The position numbers were made by a program, and so were the translations under genes. Below are positions 17,830 through 27,895 of a stretch of 64,000 nt of DNA, piece by piece. The notes under the pieces are model-generated. The model saw nothing but the letters and a program-made list of their open reading frames with translations, made no database searches and had not been told where the DNA came from. Source of the DNA: Neobacillus cucumis (GTDB lineage: Bacteria; Bacillota; Bacilli; Bacillales; Cytobacillaceae); contig NZ_PGVE01000064.1 in assembly GCF_002860255.1 (NCBI RefSeq), positions 124,001 through 188,000 on the forward strand. Direction: 5' to 3'. Numbering within the stretch: position 1 is the stretch's first letter; each line of letters begins with the position of its first letter.

Positions 17830-19515
17830 CTATTTTGAGATTTTAATCCACTGGTAACTATAGTCAGGTCCAAATGCATGGTGAGCAAAGCCTTTAACCT
17901 TTGGATTGATCAAGATGTTAACAGAACGTTGGTAAAGTGGTGCAATTGCTGCATCGTCCTCTAACAAGATTTTCTCTGCATCTTGAAGTGCTTTCCAACG
18001 GTCTTGTGGCTTAGCAACAAGATCTTCGTTAGCTGCCTTGATTAACTTATCAAATTCAGGGTTGCTATAGCTCATGTGGTTTTGTCCACCGCCAGTAACC
18101 CAAAGATCCATGTAAGTCATTGGGTCAGCATAGTCTGGTCCCCAACCACCCATTAATAGATCATAATCTTCAGCATCTTCACGAGCGATACGGATTTTGA
18201 ATGGTACAGCCTCAATTGTAATCTTTAGTCCTGGTAAGTTCTTTTCTAATTGATCTTTAATAAAAGCATCAGTAACTTTTGAAGTTTCAGTATCTTGACC
18301 AACATAAGTAAACTTTACTTCTTTTAGACCAGTTTCAGCAAGTCCTTTTTTCCAAAGTTCAGCTGCTTTTTCTTTGTCAGTTTTTAAGTAAGTTCCTGCA
18401 GTATCACGGAAATCTTTACCATCTAAGTATGAGAAACCTTTTGGAACTAAGAAGTCAGCAGCGATTGAACCGTTTGCTAATACATCATCAACTAAAGCTT
18501 TTTTATCAACAGAAAGTGCAATAGCTTTACGGATGTTAACATTTTTCAATGCTGGGTTCTTTTCGTTCATTTTTAACCACCAGATGGATGGCTCTTGGTA
18601 ACGAAGTAAATCTTTTTGTCCTTCAAATTGTGAAAGGATCGCAGCTTGTGCTAATTTTGGTGTAATATCAGCTTCGCCAGCAGTATAGGCATTTGCAGAA
18701 GCTTGTGGATCTTTAGATACGTTAAAGTTAATCTTTTCTAGAGTAACAGTTTTCGCATCCCAGTAATCAGCGTTCTTTTCTAATACCCATTCAGTTCCTG
18801 TAGGGCCATCCCACTTAGTCATTTTAAATGGACCATTGTAAAGTAAGTGAGCAGCATCCTTCGCATAATCTGCGCCTTGTGCTGTAACATACTTTTCATT
18901 TTGTGGGTAGAATAATGGGAATGTTAAGTATGATTCGATATATGGAAGAGCTCTTACTAGAGTAATTTCTAGAGTATTATCGTCTAATGCTTTAATACCT
19001 AGATCTTCTAATTTAGCTTTTCCTGCAACGATTTCAGATGCATTTTTGATCTTGCCTTCCATGAAGTATGCGCCATATGGAGCAGCTACTTTAGGATCGA
19101 TTGCACGTCTCCATGCAAATACAAAGTCATTAGCAGTAACAGGGTCACCGTTAGACCATTTTACATCTTTTTTCAATTTGATAGTGATAACTGTTTTGTC
19201 ATCATTATAAGTTGGCATGCCATCAGCAACACCAGGAATAACTTTTTGATCAGGATCCAAACGATATAGACCTTCGTTTGTTGCATTAAGTGTTGTAAAA
19301 CTTAATGTGTCTTGAGACATTACACTGTCCATAGAAGGAATTTCAGCAGATTCCAAAACATTTAGTTCTTGTTTATCTGCTAATTGTTCTGCATTACCAG
19401 TGTCTTTGCCGTCAGACTTACTTGTGTCTTTCTTATCACCGCCAGAACATGCCGCTAAGAACATGCTAAGTACTAGTGATAGTACTAAAAGTAGTGAAAG
19501 TTTTGATTTCTTCAC
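17830..19515 (-). CDS. oppA: Oligopeptide-binding lipoprotein OppA
   Basis: A 561-residue extracytoplasmic solute-binding protein (SBP_bac_5). The signal peptide ends in a lipobox, LAAC, with Cys23 as the lipid-modified residue (MFLAACSGGDKK). The Ser/Asp/Lys-rich linker follows, then the binding domains, with the family motif KLKKDVKWSNGDPVTANDFVFAW. It captures peptides at the outer face of the membrane for OppBCDF. The ribosome site GGGAGG precedes the ATG. The gene is first in the operon. Confidence 0.95.
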   Translation of the reverse strand: MKKSKLSLLLVLSLVLSMFLAACSGGDKKDTSKSDGKDTGNAEQLADKQELNVLESAEIPSMDSVMSQDTLSFTTLNATNEGLYRLDPDQKVIPGVADGMPTYNDDKTVITIKLKKDVKWSNGDPVTANDFVFAWRRAIDPKVAAPYGAYFMEGKIKNASEIVAGKAKLEDLGIKALDDNTLEITLVRALPYIESYLTFPLFYPQNEKYVTAQGADYAKDAAHLLYNGPFKMTKWDGPTGTEWVLEKNADYWDAKTVTLEKINFNVSKDPQASANAYTAGEADITPKLAQAAILSQFEGQKDLLRYQEPSIWWLKMNEKNPALKNVNIRKAIALSVDKKALVDDVLANGSIAADFLVPKGFSYLDGKDFRDTAGTYLKTDKEKAAELWKKGLAETGLKEVKFTYVGQDTETSKVTDAFIKDQLEKNLPGLKITIEAVPFKIRIAREDAEDYDLLMGGWGPDYADPMTYMDLWVTGGGQNHMSYSNPEFDKLIKAANEDLVAKPQDRWKALQDAEKILLEDDAAIAPLYQRSVNILINPKVKGFAHHAFGPDYSYQWIKISK

Positions 19516-19738
19516 TAGTAGACCTCCCTTTTCTATTATTCTGAAAAATTACTACATTCTCTATTATACATATTTTCAACAAATTGTACATTACTTTTTG
19601 AAAATTAATTTTCATTATTGAAACAATTATTACGTAAGCGTTACATTAGCCTATAATATAATTTAGACTTATACGGTAATTTCTTGTATACTATTCATCA
19701 GTTTCACTTGATACATCAAGCATCCCAGGAGGTTATAA

Positions 19739-20104
19739 ATGAGATTTAACTTCAAGAAAAATCTAATAATTTTCTCTATTACTCAGGCAATAATTGTAAT
19801 AATTTCATTAATTTTCCACCATAATATTACACTGATTCACTATATCGATATATCTTTTTTTATTACAGCAGGGTTAATTTTATTATCTTTACTGCTCTAT
19901 ACCATCCATAGTGGATTTTACGATGTCATTTCTAAATCCTTTAATCTTGCCTTCTCCCGTGGAAGGGATAAAAGGAGATTTGATGACATACCTGGTTTAT
20001 CTGAGTTAATTACTTTGGATGAAAAGCCCCTCCTTCTTCACGGAATTTTTAATGGCCTTTTAATGGCAGCTGCCCTTGTTGTCTATTATGCTCAACTAAC
20101 TTGA
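19739..20104 (+). CDS. Small membrane protein, probable DUF3899 family
   Basis: A 121-residue protein with three hydrophobic helices: about residues 9-26, 34-56 and 103-117. Between the second and third is a polar segment with SRGRDKRRFDDIPGLSELITLDEKPLL, which I associate with the DUF3899 family of Bacillaceae. Strong ribosome site AGGAGG six bases before ATG. Function unknown. It diverges from oppA and lies directly upstream of the trpS T-box; the trpS promoter -35 box overlaps its stop codon. Confidence 0.7.
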   Translation: MRFNFKKNLIIFSITQAIIVIISLIFHHNITLIHYIDISFFITAGLILLSLLLYTIHSGFYDVISKSFNLAFSRGRDKRRFDDIPGLSELITLDEKPLLLHGIFNGLLMAAALVVYYAQLT

Positions 20105-20130
20105 AATAAATGTTTGCTTTCAGATATAAT
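20101..20130 (+). promoter_or_regulatory. Sigma-A promoter of the trpS leader
   Basis: TTGAAA (20101-20106), an 18 bp spacer and TATAAT (20125-20130) precede the T-box leader; the -35 box overlaps the end of the preceding gene. Confidence 0.65.
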
Positions 20131-20149
20131 GTGACTAAACGCATATAAT

Positions 20150-20430
20150 TTTTAAAAGCACTGATAAAGAGTAGTACGTATTTCCCTTCGATTCAGAGAG
20201 TTTGTGGCCGGTGAAAACAAACGCGAAAAAATACGGAATGGACTTTTGAGCTTCTGCCTGAACCTTTTATCATCTGATAAAACAGTAGGAGCAGACGTTT
20301 CCCTTGCGTTAAAAGGCTGTCAAAACATTTATAAAAGATGTTTTGACACTGAGTGACTCTTTTGAGTAATTAGGGTGGTACCGCGAACCATTCGTCCCTA
20401 TAATTTTGGGATGAATGGTTTTTTTTATAT
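20150..20430 (+). ncRNA. Trp-specific T-box riboswitch leader of trpS
   Basis: The invariant T-box sequence AGGGTGGTACCGCG is at 20372-20385. Upstream lies the Stem I region with AGTA (about 20172) and a specifier loop with GAA-TGG-A; the TGG at 20239-20241 is the tryptophan codon. Downstream, AACCATTCGTCCC (20386 onward) pairs with GGGATGAATGGTT and is followed by eight Ts, forming the terminator that uncharged tRNA-Trp disrupts. The amino acid specificity agrees with the gene that follows. Confidence 0.93.
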
Positions 20431-20438
20431 ATTTTTAG

Positions 20439-21443
<1,005 letters not shown>

Positions 21444-21551
21444 GAGAATCAAATGAGTTCTTGAACAGGTTCTGGAGATTGACTATTCTCAAAGTCAATG
21501 CTTCAGGCGCTTCGCTTTCCCCACACTTACCCGTAAGTGTCCTAACTAAGG

Positions 21552-21925
21552 GGTATTGATAGTAAAAGCTAGAGGTCATCTGCTGGAACTGTCCTCAATG
21601 AGGGCTATTAAAGACAATAGTTAGAGGATTTTCGCTCGAACTGTCCTCAATGAAGGCTATTAAAGACAATTGTCAGAGAAAATCTGTTGGAACTGTCCTC
21701 AATGAGGGCTATTAAAGACAATTGTCAGAGAAAACTGTTGGAACTGTCTTCAAAGAGGGCTATTGAAGACAATTGTTAGAGGATTTTCGCTCGAACTGTC
21801 TTCACTGAGTCTATTGAAGACAATTGTCCGAGGATTTCGGCTCGAATTATCCTCAATAGGGATTCTTAAAGACAAAAGTCAGAGAAATTAACTGGAACAT
21901 CCTTAATAAAGGCCATCAACTACAG
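21552..21925. repeat. Tandem array of 51-52 bp hairpin-forming units
   Basis: Seven units start at about 21586, 21638, 21690, 21741, 21793, 21844 and 21895, each opening with GAACTGTCCTCAATGAGGG or a variant. A decayed half unit precedes from about 21552. Each unit contains an inverted repeat (TGTCTTCAA and TTGAAGACA in unit 4). The first five are well conserved, the last is decayed. The array fills the space between the convergent trpS and yjbA genes and has no coding potential. Confidence 0.85.
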
Positions 21926-21927
21926 CT

Positions 21928-21980
21928 AAAAGCCTGACGAGCAAAAGGTATGCAGGACATCCTTTTGCAGTCAGGCTTTT
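21928..21980. terminator. Bidirectional terminator for trpS and yjbA
   Basis: Outer arms AAAGCCTGAC and GTCAGGCTTT plus an inner CAAAAGG/CCTTTTG stem. A T run follows on the plus strand (TTTTTTAG) right at the yjbA stop codon. Confidence 0.8.
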
Positions 21981-22727
21981 TTAGTTTACTTTTGGACCAT
22001 GCTCCATCTCCCAAAGCTTTTCAAAGAAGGGCTGTCCTTTTATTAAGTTTTCACAGAAAGTTTCATGCCGTTTTGACCAGCCGTACTTTGTTTGTTCCAA
22101 CAGTTGTTCCCAGGCTTCTTCAAAATTCATTTCTTGAATGATTGAATATTGCTCCGGACACCATTCCGTGTACCAATAGCGGACCTCCGCTTCATTATTA
22201 GATGTTAATAATTGATCGAGAGCCATAAATAGCAATTGTTTTAACTGTCGTTCTTTTCTTGTCAAACCTCTCATCAAGTCTGGTTCTGGTGATAGGATAT
22301 GAAAGTCCTTTATTTTCGGCTGAGAGTAGAAATTGTATGGTTTTGCTTCATGCTGACTTATCATTTCGTAAACAAGCTGTTCCTGTCTTGGTATTAGTCT
22401 GCTTTTCCGGATTGGAATATTATAGCCGATCGTATCCACTGCTAATATTCCAGTACCATCTGTTACAACAAAGCAATAATCAAGTTGAATTCTCTCATGG
22501 TTTTTCCTTAAATATGCTTTTTGATAAATATCATCAAGAAGCTGTTGAGGTAACTCAGATAGATCATTCTCAATATAATCAAATAGAAGCGGCTCGACTT
22601 TAACCAGCGGGACTTGATCTAACAGCTCTACTCCGTCATCCTTCCGCCATTCATGAAAGTGGCAAACATTATATCCGTTTTCCTCACCTTCAAACCAATT
22701 TACCCAAACATCATGAAGATACAACAT
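21981..22727 (-). CDS. yjbA: UPF0736 family protein (YjbA)
   Basis: A 248-residue conserved Bacillaceae protein of unknown function. The start is placed at ATG 22727 ([18 protein letters not shown]), which has GAGGGG at proper distance and the expected family length, rather than at the upstream in-frame codon at 22742. The product is acidic, soluble, and rich in Trp and Tyr, with no signal peptide or catalytic motif that I recognise. Position next to trpS is as in B. subtilis. Confidence 0.85.
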   Translation of the reverse strand: MLYLHDVWVNWFEGEENGYNVCHFHEWRKDDGVELLDQVPLVKVEPLLFDYIENDLSELPQQLLDDIYQKAYLRKNHERIQLDYCFVVTDGTGILAVDTIGYNIPIRKSRLIPRQEQLVYEMISQHEAKPYNFYSQPKIKDFHILSPEPDLMRGLTRKERQLKQLLFMALDQLLTSNNEAEVRYWYTEWCPEQYSIIQEMNFEEAWEQLLEQTKYGWSKRHETFCENLIKGQPFFEKLWEMEHGPKVN

Positions 22728-22862
22728 TATACAACCCCTCACTTCAAGAAACTGTTTGTCAATCAGTATGGGCAGACATCAGTTAAATTATTCCTTTATA
22801 TATATTTTGCTCCAATCCTTTTAATATTTGGTCATCAAGTTAAGCTCTTCCTATAAAAGGTT

Positions 22863-23657
22863 TTACTTTAATTCAATATTTTTAAAATCATTTATATAAC
22901 TATATGCAGATGTGGAAAATGATAATTTGGTAGAATAATGATTGTTTTTGTAATAATTTTCAATAATATAAAACCCTACTGCATATCCTAACAATTTAGG
23001 AATCCTGCCCCCGCCATATAGCAGTTCATCGTGTCCTCTCTCATTTTTCCTTTTATCAAGATCATTTTTTATATATCTATTCCAAAACTTTAATAACTCT
23101 TTTTCCGTATACATCCTGCACCACGCGGCTAAATATTCCCGTCCGCAATTTCTTAATACAGTATATTCTGCTAGTCCTTCAATTATTAAAGAGTCAAGTA
23201 AAGTGTAATCTTCTATCTTCTTATTTAATTGATTCATCCTGCAGGCGTGATGATATTCATGAACAAAAAGTGCTTCAATGTCCTTTAAATCATCGAGATT
23301 CGATAAAAATAAAAACAGTTTATCAGGGAACGTTACCCCTGCTTTTCCTTTTTCTTCTCTCCTAAAAAAACCTCCAGCCTGTGCGATTGGGAAAATAAAA
23401 ATAGGGATATCCGGACCATTCCAACTATTTTTATATTTTGAAAAAATCTGTTCTACTTTTTCCCATGCCTGTTGTTGGATTAGCTTCATTTGACTATTTC
23501 TTGCGTATCGGGAAGGCTGGTACATACCGAAATTTATTAGTTCATGATATATTTCTCTCTTTGTTTTACCCTTAAAATAAGGAAGAAGTCTTTCACAAAT
23601 TTTCAAGGGATTGTCAACATCCTTTTCAAGCCATGCATCAGTCCTAATGATCCCCAT
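22863..23657 (-). CDS. yjaZ: Predicted zinc-dependent protease, DUF2268 (YjaZ)
   Basis: A 264-residue protein with an HEYHH motif at residues 133-137 (FVHEYHHACRM), an HExxH zinc site, and a downstream IEGLAEY segment whose glutamate could be the third ligand. This matches the DUF2268 putative metalloprotease family, to which YjaZ belongs. No signal peptide, so it acts inside the cell or is released. It follows fabF on the same strand. In B. subtilis the app peptide-transport operon lies between yjaZ and yjbA; here nothing does. Confidence 0.82.
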   Translation of the reverse strand: MGIIRTDAWLEKDVDNPLKICERLLPYFKGKTKREIYHELINFGMYQPSRYARNSQMKLIQQQAWEKVEQIFSKYKNSWNGPDIPIFIFPIAQAGGFFRREEKGKAGVTFPDKLFLFLSNLDDLKDIEALFVHEYHHACRMNQLNKKIEDYTLLDSLIIEGLAEYTVLRNCGREYLAAWCRMYTEKELLKFWNRYIKNDLDKRKNERGHDELLYGGGRIPKLLGYAVGFYIIENYYKNNHYSTKLSFSTSAYSYINDFKNIELK

Positions 23658-23800
23658 TCTTTCACCCCATTACAAAGTCCTTCTTTTGGTCAGTTTATGA
23701 AAAATGTTTAAAGAAGTTCTAAGATTAATGAGGAATAAGCTATGTTGATACTTACTCTAATCACATAGTAAAAAATCAACAATGTCTTTTAACACATAAA

Positions 23801-23836
23801 AAAAATCGGCCAGACATAATGTCTGACCGACTTTTT
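23801..23836 (-). terminator. Terminator of fabHF
   Basis: On the minus strand TCGGTCAGACA pairs with TGTCTGGCCGA, followed by TTTTTTTT. Confidence 0.85.
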
Positions 23837-23837
23837 T

Positions 23838-25076
23838 TTATTCGTATTTTTTAAATACAATGGTAGCATTATGACCGCCAAAACCAAGGGAATTACTCAT
23901 TACAGCCTTAATTTCCTTCGGGCGAGCCGAATTAACTACATAATCCAAATCACATTCTGGGTCTGGTGTTTCATAATTGATTGTTGGAGGTAAGATGCTA
24001 TCCCTAATTGCCAATACTGAAAAGATTGCTTCTACTCCACCTGCAGCACCCAGAAGGTGGCCTGTCATGGACTTTGTGGAACTCATGGCTAATTTGTAGG
24101 CATGATCACCGAATACCTCTTTCACTGCAAGCGTTTCGAATTTATCATTATATTCAGTACTTGTACCATGAGCATTGAGATAATCAATTTCCTCTGGAGA
24201 TAAACCACTATCATTAATGGCCATCTTCATTGCGCGGGCACCACCTTCTCCACCTGGCGCAGGAGCAGTAATATGATAAGCATCCCCTGTTGCCCCATAT
24301 CCAACAATCTCTGCATATATTTTTGCACCGCGTGCCAAAGCATGCTCTAACTCTTCTAATACCACAATTCCAGCACCTTCACCAATGACAAATCCATCAC
24401 GGTTTTTATCAAATGGTCTGCTGGCCGTTTTTGGGTCTGGGTTTGTGGACAGTGCCGTATTCGCACAGAAACCTGCAACGGACATCCTTGTAATTGGGGC
24501 TTCTGCTCCACCGGTTACCATAGCATCAGCATCGCCACGCTGAATAACTTTAAAGGCGTCTCCAATGGAGTTTGTTCCTGTCGCACATGCCGTTACCGTA
24601 CATGAATTAAAGCCTCTTGCACCAAGTGTAATAGACACTTGACCAGTGGCCATATCTGGAATCAACATAGGAACAAAGAATGGACTGACTCGCTTATAGC
24701 CTCTTTTTTGGAAGATCTCAAATTGCTGTTCGAATGTTTCCATCCCGCCAATACCAGAACCAATCCATACCCCCACTCTGTGAGAGTTTTCTTCATTTAT
24801 CGTTAAATTAGCATCCTGCACTGCCATTAAGGCAGATGCAACAGCAAATTGAGTAAAACGGTCCATTTTTCGTGCATCTTTTTTATCCATAAAAGCTTCC
24901 GGATTAAAATCTTTTACTTCAGCAGCAACTTTTGCCGGATATTCGTCAGCATTTACTCTAGTCATTGGACCAACGCCGGATTTTCCTTCAAGAATTCCTT
25001 TCCATGTGGTTTCAACATCGTTTCCAAGCGGTGTAACTGCTCCAATACCTGTAACAACGACCCTTCTCTTTGCCAT
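23838..25076 (-). CDS. fabF: 3-oxoacyl-ACP synthase II (FabF)
   Basis: A 412-residue condensing enzyme of fatty-acid elongation. Catalytic Cys164 lies in TACATGTNS, and the two histidines are in NAHGTST and [12 protein letters not shown]. It extends acyl-ACP with malonyl-ACP in the cytosol. It follows fabH by 50 bases and is probably in one transcript from the FapR-regulated promoter upstream of fabH. GGAGAT ribosome site. Length matches the family (about 410-413). Confidence 0.97.
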   Translation of the reverse strand: MAKRRVVVTGIGAVTPLGNDVETTWKGILEGKSGVGPMTRVNADEYPAKVAAEVKDFNPEAFMDKKDARKMDRFTQFAVASALMAVQDANLTINEENSHRVGVWIGSGIGGMETFEQQFEIFQKRGYKRVSPFFVPMLIPDMATGQVSITLGARGFNSCTVTACATGTNSIGDAFKVIQRGDADAMVTGGAEAPITRMSVAGFCANTALSTNPDPKTASRPFDKNRDGFVIGEGAGIVVLEELEHALARGAKIYAEIVGYGATGDAYHITAPAPGGEGGARAMKMAINDSGLSPEEIDYLNAHGTSTEYNDKFETLAVKEVFGDHAYKLAMSSTKSMTGHLLGAAGGVEAIFSVLAIRDSILPPTINYETPDPECDLDYVVNSARPKEIKAVMSNSLGFGGHNATIVFKKYE

Positions 25077-25126
25077 TTAGACATCTCCTTTTCTAATCTT
25101 TATCCATTAAAATTATTAATACGATT

Positions 25127-26059
25127 TTATTTTCCCCAGCGGATTGCAATGGCGCCCCATGTTAAGCCTCCTCCAAAGCCAACCATTACAACTAGATCAT
25201 CATCTTTAATTCTTCCTGCTTCTACATCTTCTATCATTGAAATTGGAATCGATGCAGCTGAAGTATTTCCATATTTGTTAACAGTCTTAGACATTTTTTC
25301 CACTGGTAATTCCAATCTCTGTCTTGATGCCTCCATAATTCGGATATTAGCCTGATGCGGAATTAAGAAGTCAACATCTTCTTTTGTTAAACCAGCTTTT
25401 TCAAGTACATTTATACAGCTTTCTCCCATTTGCCGAACCGCAAATTTAAAAACCTCACGGCCATTCATGATAATATATTCGTCTTGATATAGGTGTTTTG
25501 CGCCAGTTCCGTCCGCACCTAACTCAAAAGATAATATTCCGCGATTTTCGGAAACAGGTCCAATAATGGCCGCACCGGCACCATCACCAAATAATACAGC
25601 CGTATTTCGATCATTCCAATCCGTAATCTTAGAAAGTTTTTCTACGCCTACAACAAGTACGTATTTGTATACCTGTGACTCAATAAATTGTTTAGCTGTA
25701 ACAATACCGTACATAAATCCAGCACAAGCTGCACTAATATCCATAGCAGCAGCTTTATTTGCTCCCAGCCGTTCTTGGATTCGGCAGGCCACAGATGGAA
25801 AAGGAGAATCTGGCGTAACCGTTGCTACTAATATTAAGTCTATATCCTCCGCTGTTATCCCGGCATCTTGGATTGCCTTTTGTGCAGCGGCAAATGCCAT
25901 GTCGGATGTATTTTCATCATCCGCAGCTATTCTTCTTTCTTCAATCCCAGTTCTTGTTCTAATCCACTCATCAGAAGTATCCATCACCTTTTCTAAATCT
26001 TGATTGGTGATTACTTTTTCAGGTAAATATCTTCCCATTCCAACAATACCAGCTCTCAT
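25127..26059 (-). CDS. fabH: 3-oxoacyl-ACP synthase III (FabH)
   Basis: A 310-residue initiating ketoacyl-ACP synthase. The triad is Cys112 ([11 protein letters not shown]), His in LIPHQANIR and Asn in [10 protein letters not shown]. It condenses acyl-CoA primers, in Bacillus preferably branched-chain, with malonyl-ACP. The position corresponds to fabHA in B. subtilis. A promoter with an overlapping FapR-like operator lies about 60-90 bases upstream. Ribosome site AAAGGAGAT. Confidence 0.97.
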   Translation of the reverse strand: MRAGIVGMGRYLPEKVITNQDLEKVMDTSDEWIRTRTGIEERRIAADDENTSDMAFAAAQKAIQDAGITAEDIDLILVATVTPDSPFPSVACRIQERLGANKAAAMDISAACAGFMYGIVTAKQFIESQVYKYVLVVGVEKLSKITDWNDRNTAVLFGDGAGAAIIGPVSENRGILSFELGADGTGAKHLYQDEYIIMNGREVFKFAVRQMGESCINVLEKAGLTKEDVDFLIPHQANIRIMEASRQRLELPVEKMSKTVNKYGNTSAASIPISMIEDVEAGRIKDDDLVVMVGFGGGLTWGAIAIRWGK

Positions 26060-26114
26060 GATTCCATCTCCTTTAAGTTTGGTCAGACCTTATCTATTTT
26101 TTAGGATTAATATC

Positions 26115-26145
26115 AATTATTATGACTTGGTACTAATTTTATCAA
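26115..26145 (-). promoter_or_regulatory. fabHF promoter with FapR-like operator
   Basis: On the minus strand TTGATA (26145-26140), a 17 bp spacer and TAATAA (26122-26117) form a sigma-A promoter. The spacer contains ATTAGTACCAAGTC, followed by ATAATAAT, which resembles the FapR palindrome (TTAGTACC with a TACTAA-like second arm). The right arm is imperfect. FapR control of this operon is established in B. subtilis; the site here is inferred. Confidence 0.65.
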
Positions 26146-26264
26146 ATAAGTCCTAATTTAAGCAACTGTTTCTTCTCACTTATCATCCGCTAATGTACAT
26201 ACCTTTTATGTGTTTATTCATATTCTACAATAAGAGATATTTCTTTTGGGGAGGCAGGAAAAGG

Positions 26265-26540
26265 ATGGCAGAATTTGAAGAGAGGAAAGGCTCTGATAAA
26301 CAGGAAGAATGGGAAGAACAGATAAAAGAAGACAGGTTTAATAGTTTAATGTTTGGACCTAGTCGGAATAACAAAGGGCAAAGACCTCATCATGGTGAAG
26401 AATCAAGACAAAACCAATCAACCATTGATTATGAAGAACTTATGATGAATATTGATTCCTTGGTGGATTCGGTCCGAGGACTTAAGCCGCTATTTAATAA
26501 AGTTTACCCACATATTCAACAATTATGGAAAAAAAAATAA
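26265..26540 (+). CDS. Hypothetical protein at the YjzB position
   Basis: Ninety-one residues from an ATG at 26265 preceded by GGGAGG; the frame opens at 26193 but without a ribosome site. The product is highly charged, with an acidic/basic N-terminal half (EERKGSDKQEEWEEQIKEDRF) and a more structured end (TIDYEELMMNIDSLVDSV, then KPLFNKVYPHIQQLWKKK). No membrane or signal segment. B. subtilis has yjzB, on the opposite strand, at this location between comZ and fabHA, so this may be its counterpart. Function unknown. Confidence 0.68.
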   Translation: MAEFEERKGSDKQEEWEEQIKEDRFNSLMFGPSRNNKGQRPHHGEESRQNQSTIDYEELMMNIDSLVDSVRGLKPLFNKVYPHIQQLWKKK

Positions 26541-26567
26541 GCTGCCCACACATGGCAGCTTATTTAC
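26535..26567. terminator. Bidirectional terminator between the 26265 gene and comZ
   Basis: Arms AATAAGCTGCC and GGCAGCTTATT with a 6-base loop; it overlaps the last codon of one gene and the stop of comZ. Confidence 0.7.
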
Positions 26568-26760
26568 TTAAACTTTCTTTTAGAGCATCTGCTTTCCCTA
26601 GTTCATAAGCTTCCTGCATCACTTTTGTAAATAGATTCATAAAGGGCTGAATCAGGTCCATGGATAATTCGACCCCTGCTTGGTCTAATTGCTCTTTCGC
26701 TTCAGGTAAGTATTTCATCGCAATCTGCATAAATTGCAGTGTATTGTCTTGATCGTTCAC
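26560..26760 (-). CDS. comZ: ComG operon repressor ComZ
   Basis: A 66-residue protein matching ComZ by length, position after med and pattern (FMQIAMKYLPEAKEQLDQAGVE, then LIQPFMNLF). In B. subtilis ComZ lowers comG transcription, so it is a brake on DNA uptake. It is 22 bases after med on the same strand and likely co-transcribed. Ribosome site AAAGGAGTA. Its stop codon lies in the terminator hairpin. Confidence 0.88.
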   Translation of the reverse strand: MNDQDNTLQFMQIAMKYLPEAKEQLDQAGVELSMDLIQPFMNLFTKVMQEAYELGKADALKESLSK

Positions 26761-26782
26761 AATATGTACTCCTTTTATAAAA

Positions 26783-27730
26783 TTATTTAGGCAGCTCTCC
26801 TGTTTTCTTATAATGGTTAATTTGCCTATTCATTTCGTTAATAAATTCCTTTGAGACCAATGGACTGAATTTCCCGAGGGAAATAACGTTGTCTTGAAAA
26901 TCATATGAGAGATTACCGGAATGTAACTTCCCATTGTTAAATTGCTCCGCAACCTTTACATACAATTTGTCGACCTGTTGGATGGTACTTGTTAAAACTG
27001 TTGACTCACCTAAATCGGACTGTTCGGAAACATAGCCAATTACATGTAACCCGCGCTCTTTAACCTGCTCAATAACTGGTACGTTAAATCCATCCCCTGC
27101 TGGGTAGATGACATCTACACCGTCATTCATCATTTCACCGGCCAATTGAATAGCCTTTTGCTTGTTATCCCAATTTCCTACATATTCAATGTTAACTTTG
27201 ATATCTTTATCTTCTGCCATTGCACCTTGGTAAAATCCTTCAATTTCAGGCTGCCATTCATATGCGGCCAACACACCGACCTTTTTAGTATTAGACATAT
27301 GGGCTGCAACCATTCCACCGAAAAAACCCATGGCATGGGATTTAAAGTTAAGACTTGTCGTGTTCTTGTGTTTTGCGTCACCATTAAAACTGACAAAGTG
27401 AATGTTCGGATAATCTTTTGAAATGTTATTAAAATATTCAGCGTACTCGGAACCATGACCAAATATAAGATTTACACCTTTTTGATCAAATTCTTTGACT
27501 GCCTGTTCCACAACTGCCTGAGAATTCATTCCTTCTTTATAGAATACTTCAACATTAAATTTTGATTGAATTTTCAACAGTCCTTTAAACCCTTTGGTTC
27601 CCCATACCTGGTCATTAACAGTTTCAGGTACTAATAAGCCAACCTTTTGTAACTTTCCTGTAGTTTTTGGTTCTCCACATGCCGCCAGCAGGAGAAGGCA
27701 TAAAAGAATGATACAGAAACGGTTTAGCAT
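26783..27730 (-). CDS. med: Med, BMP-family lipoprotein, positive regulator of comK
   Basis: A 315-residue periplasmic-binding-like lipoprotein. The signal peptide ends in the lipobox LAAC (Cys18). The remainder has the BMP/PnrA fold pattern (VGLLVPETVNDQVWGTKGF, then AYEWQPEIEGFYQGA and VIYPAGDGFNVP). In B. subtilis Med raises ComK levels. The natural ligand is unknown; BMP relatives bind nucleosides. Followed by comZ. Ribosome site AAGGAGCTG. Confidence 0.9.
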   Translation of the reverse strand: MLNRFCIILLCLLLLAACGEPKTTGKLQKVGLLVPETVNDQVWGTKGFKGLLKIQSKFNVEVFYKEGMNSQAVVEQAVKEFDQKGVNLIFGHGSEYAEYFNNISKDYPNIHFVSFNGDAKHKNTTSLNFKSHAMGFFGGMVAAHMSNTKKVGVLAAYEWQPEIEGFYQGAMAEDKDIKVNIEYVGNWDNKQKAIQLAGEMMNDGVDVIYPAGDGFNVPVIEQVKERGLHVIGYVSEQSDLGESTVLTSTIQQVDKLYVKVAEQFNNGKLHSGNLSYDFQDNVISLGKFSPLVSKEFINEMNRQINHYKKTGELPK

Positions 27731-27895
27731 TTATTGCAGCTCCTTTGTACGACACCCTTTCCATTATATACCTCAAATAGTAAAAAAACGTGTTTTTTCT
27801 CTCTATTTTAACCTTTGATGTATTAATTGAAAAGTCCTTCATCCCAACTTTTCAGTATATATAATAGGAATTAATTATTATTCAAACCCTTTACT

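Noticed and set aside
21552..21925. CRISPR-like array
   Set aside because: The units are contiguous copies with gradual decay and no constant repeat separated by unique spacers; no cas gene is near.
22259..22603. 114-residue plus-strand frame inside yjbA
   Set aside because: Antisense shadow of a conserved gene.
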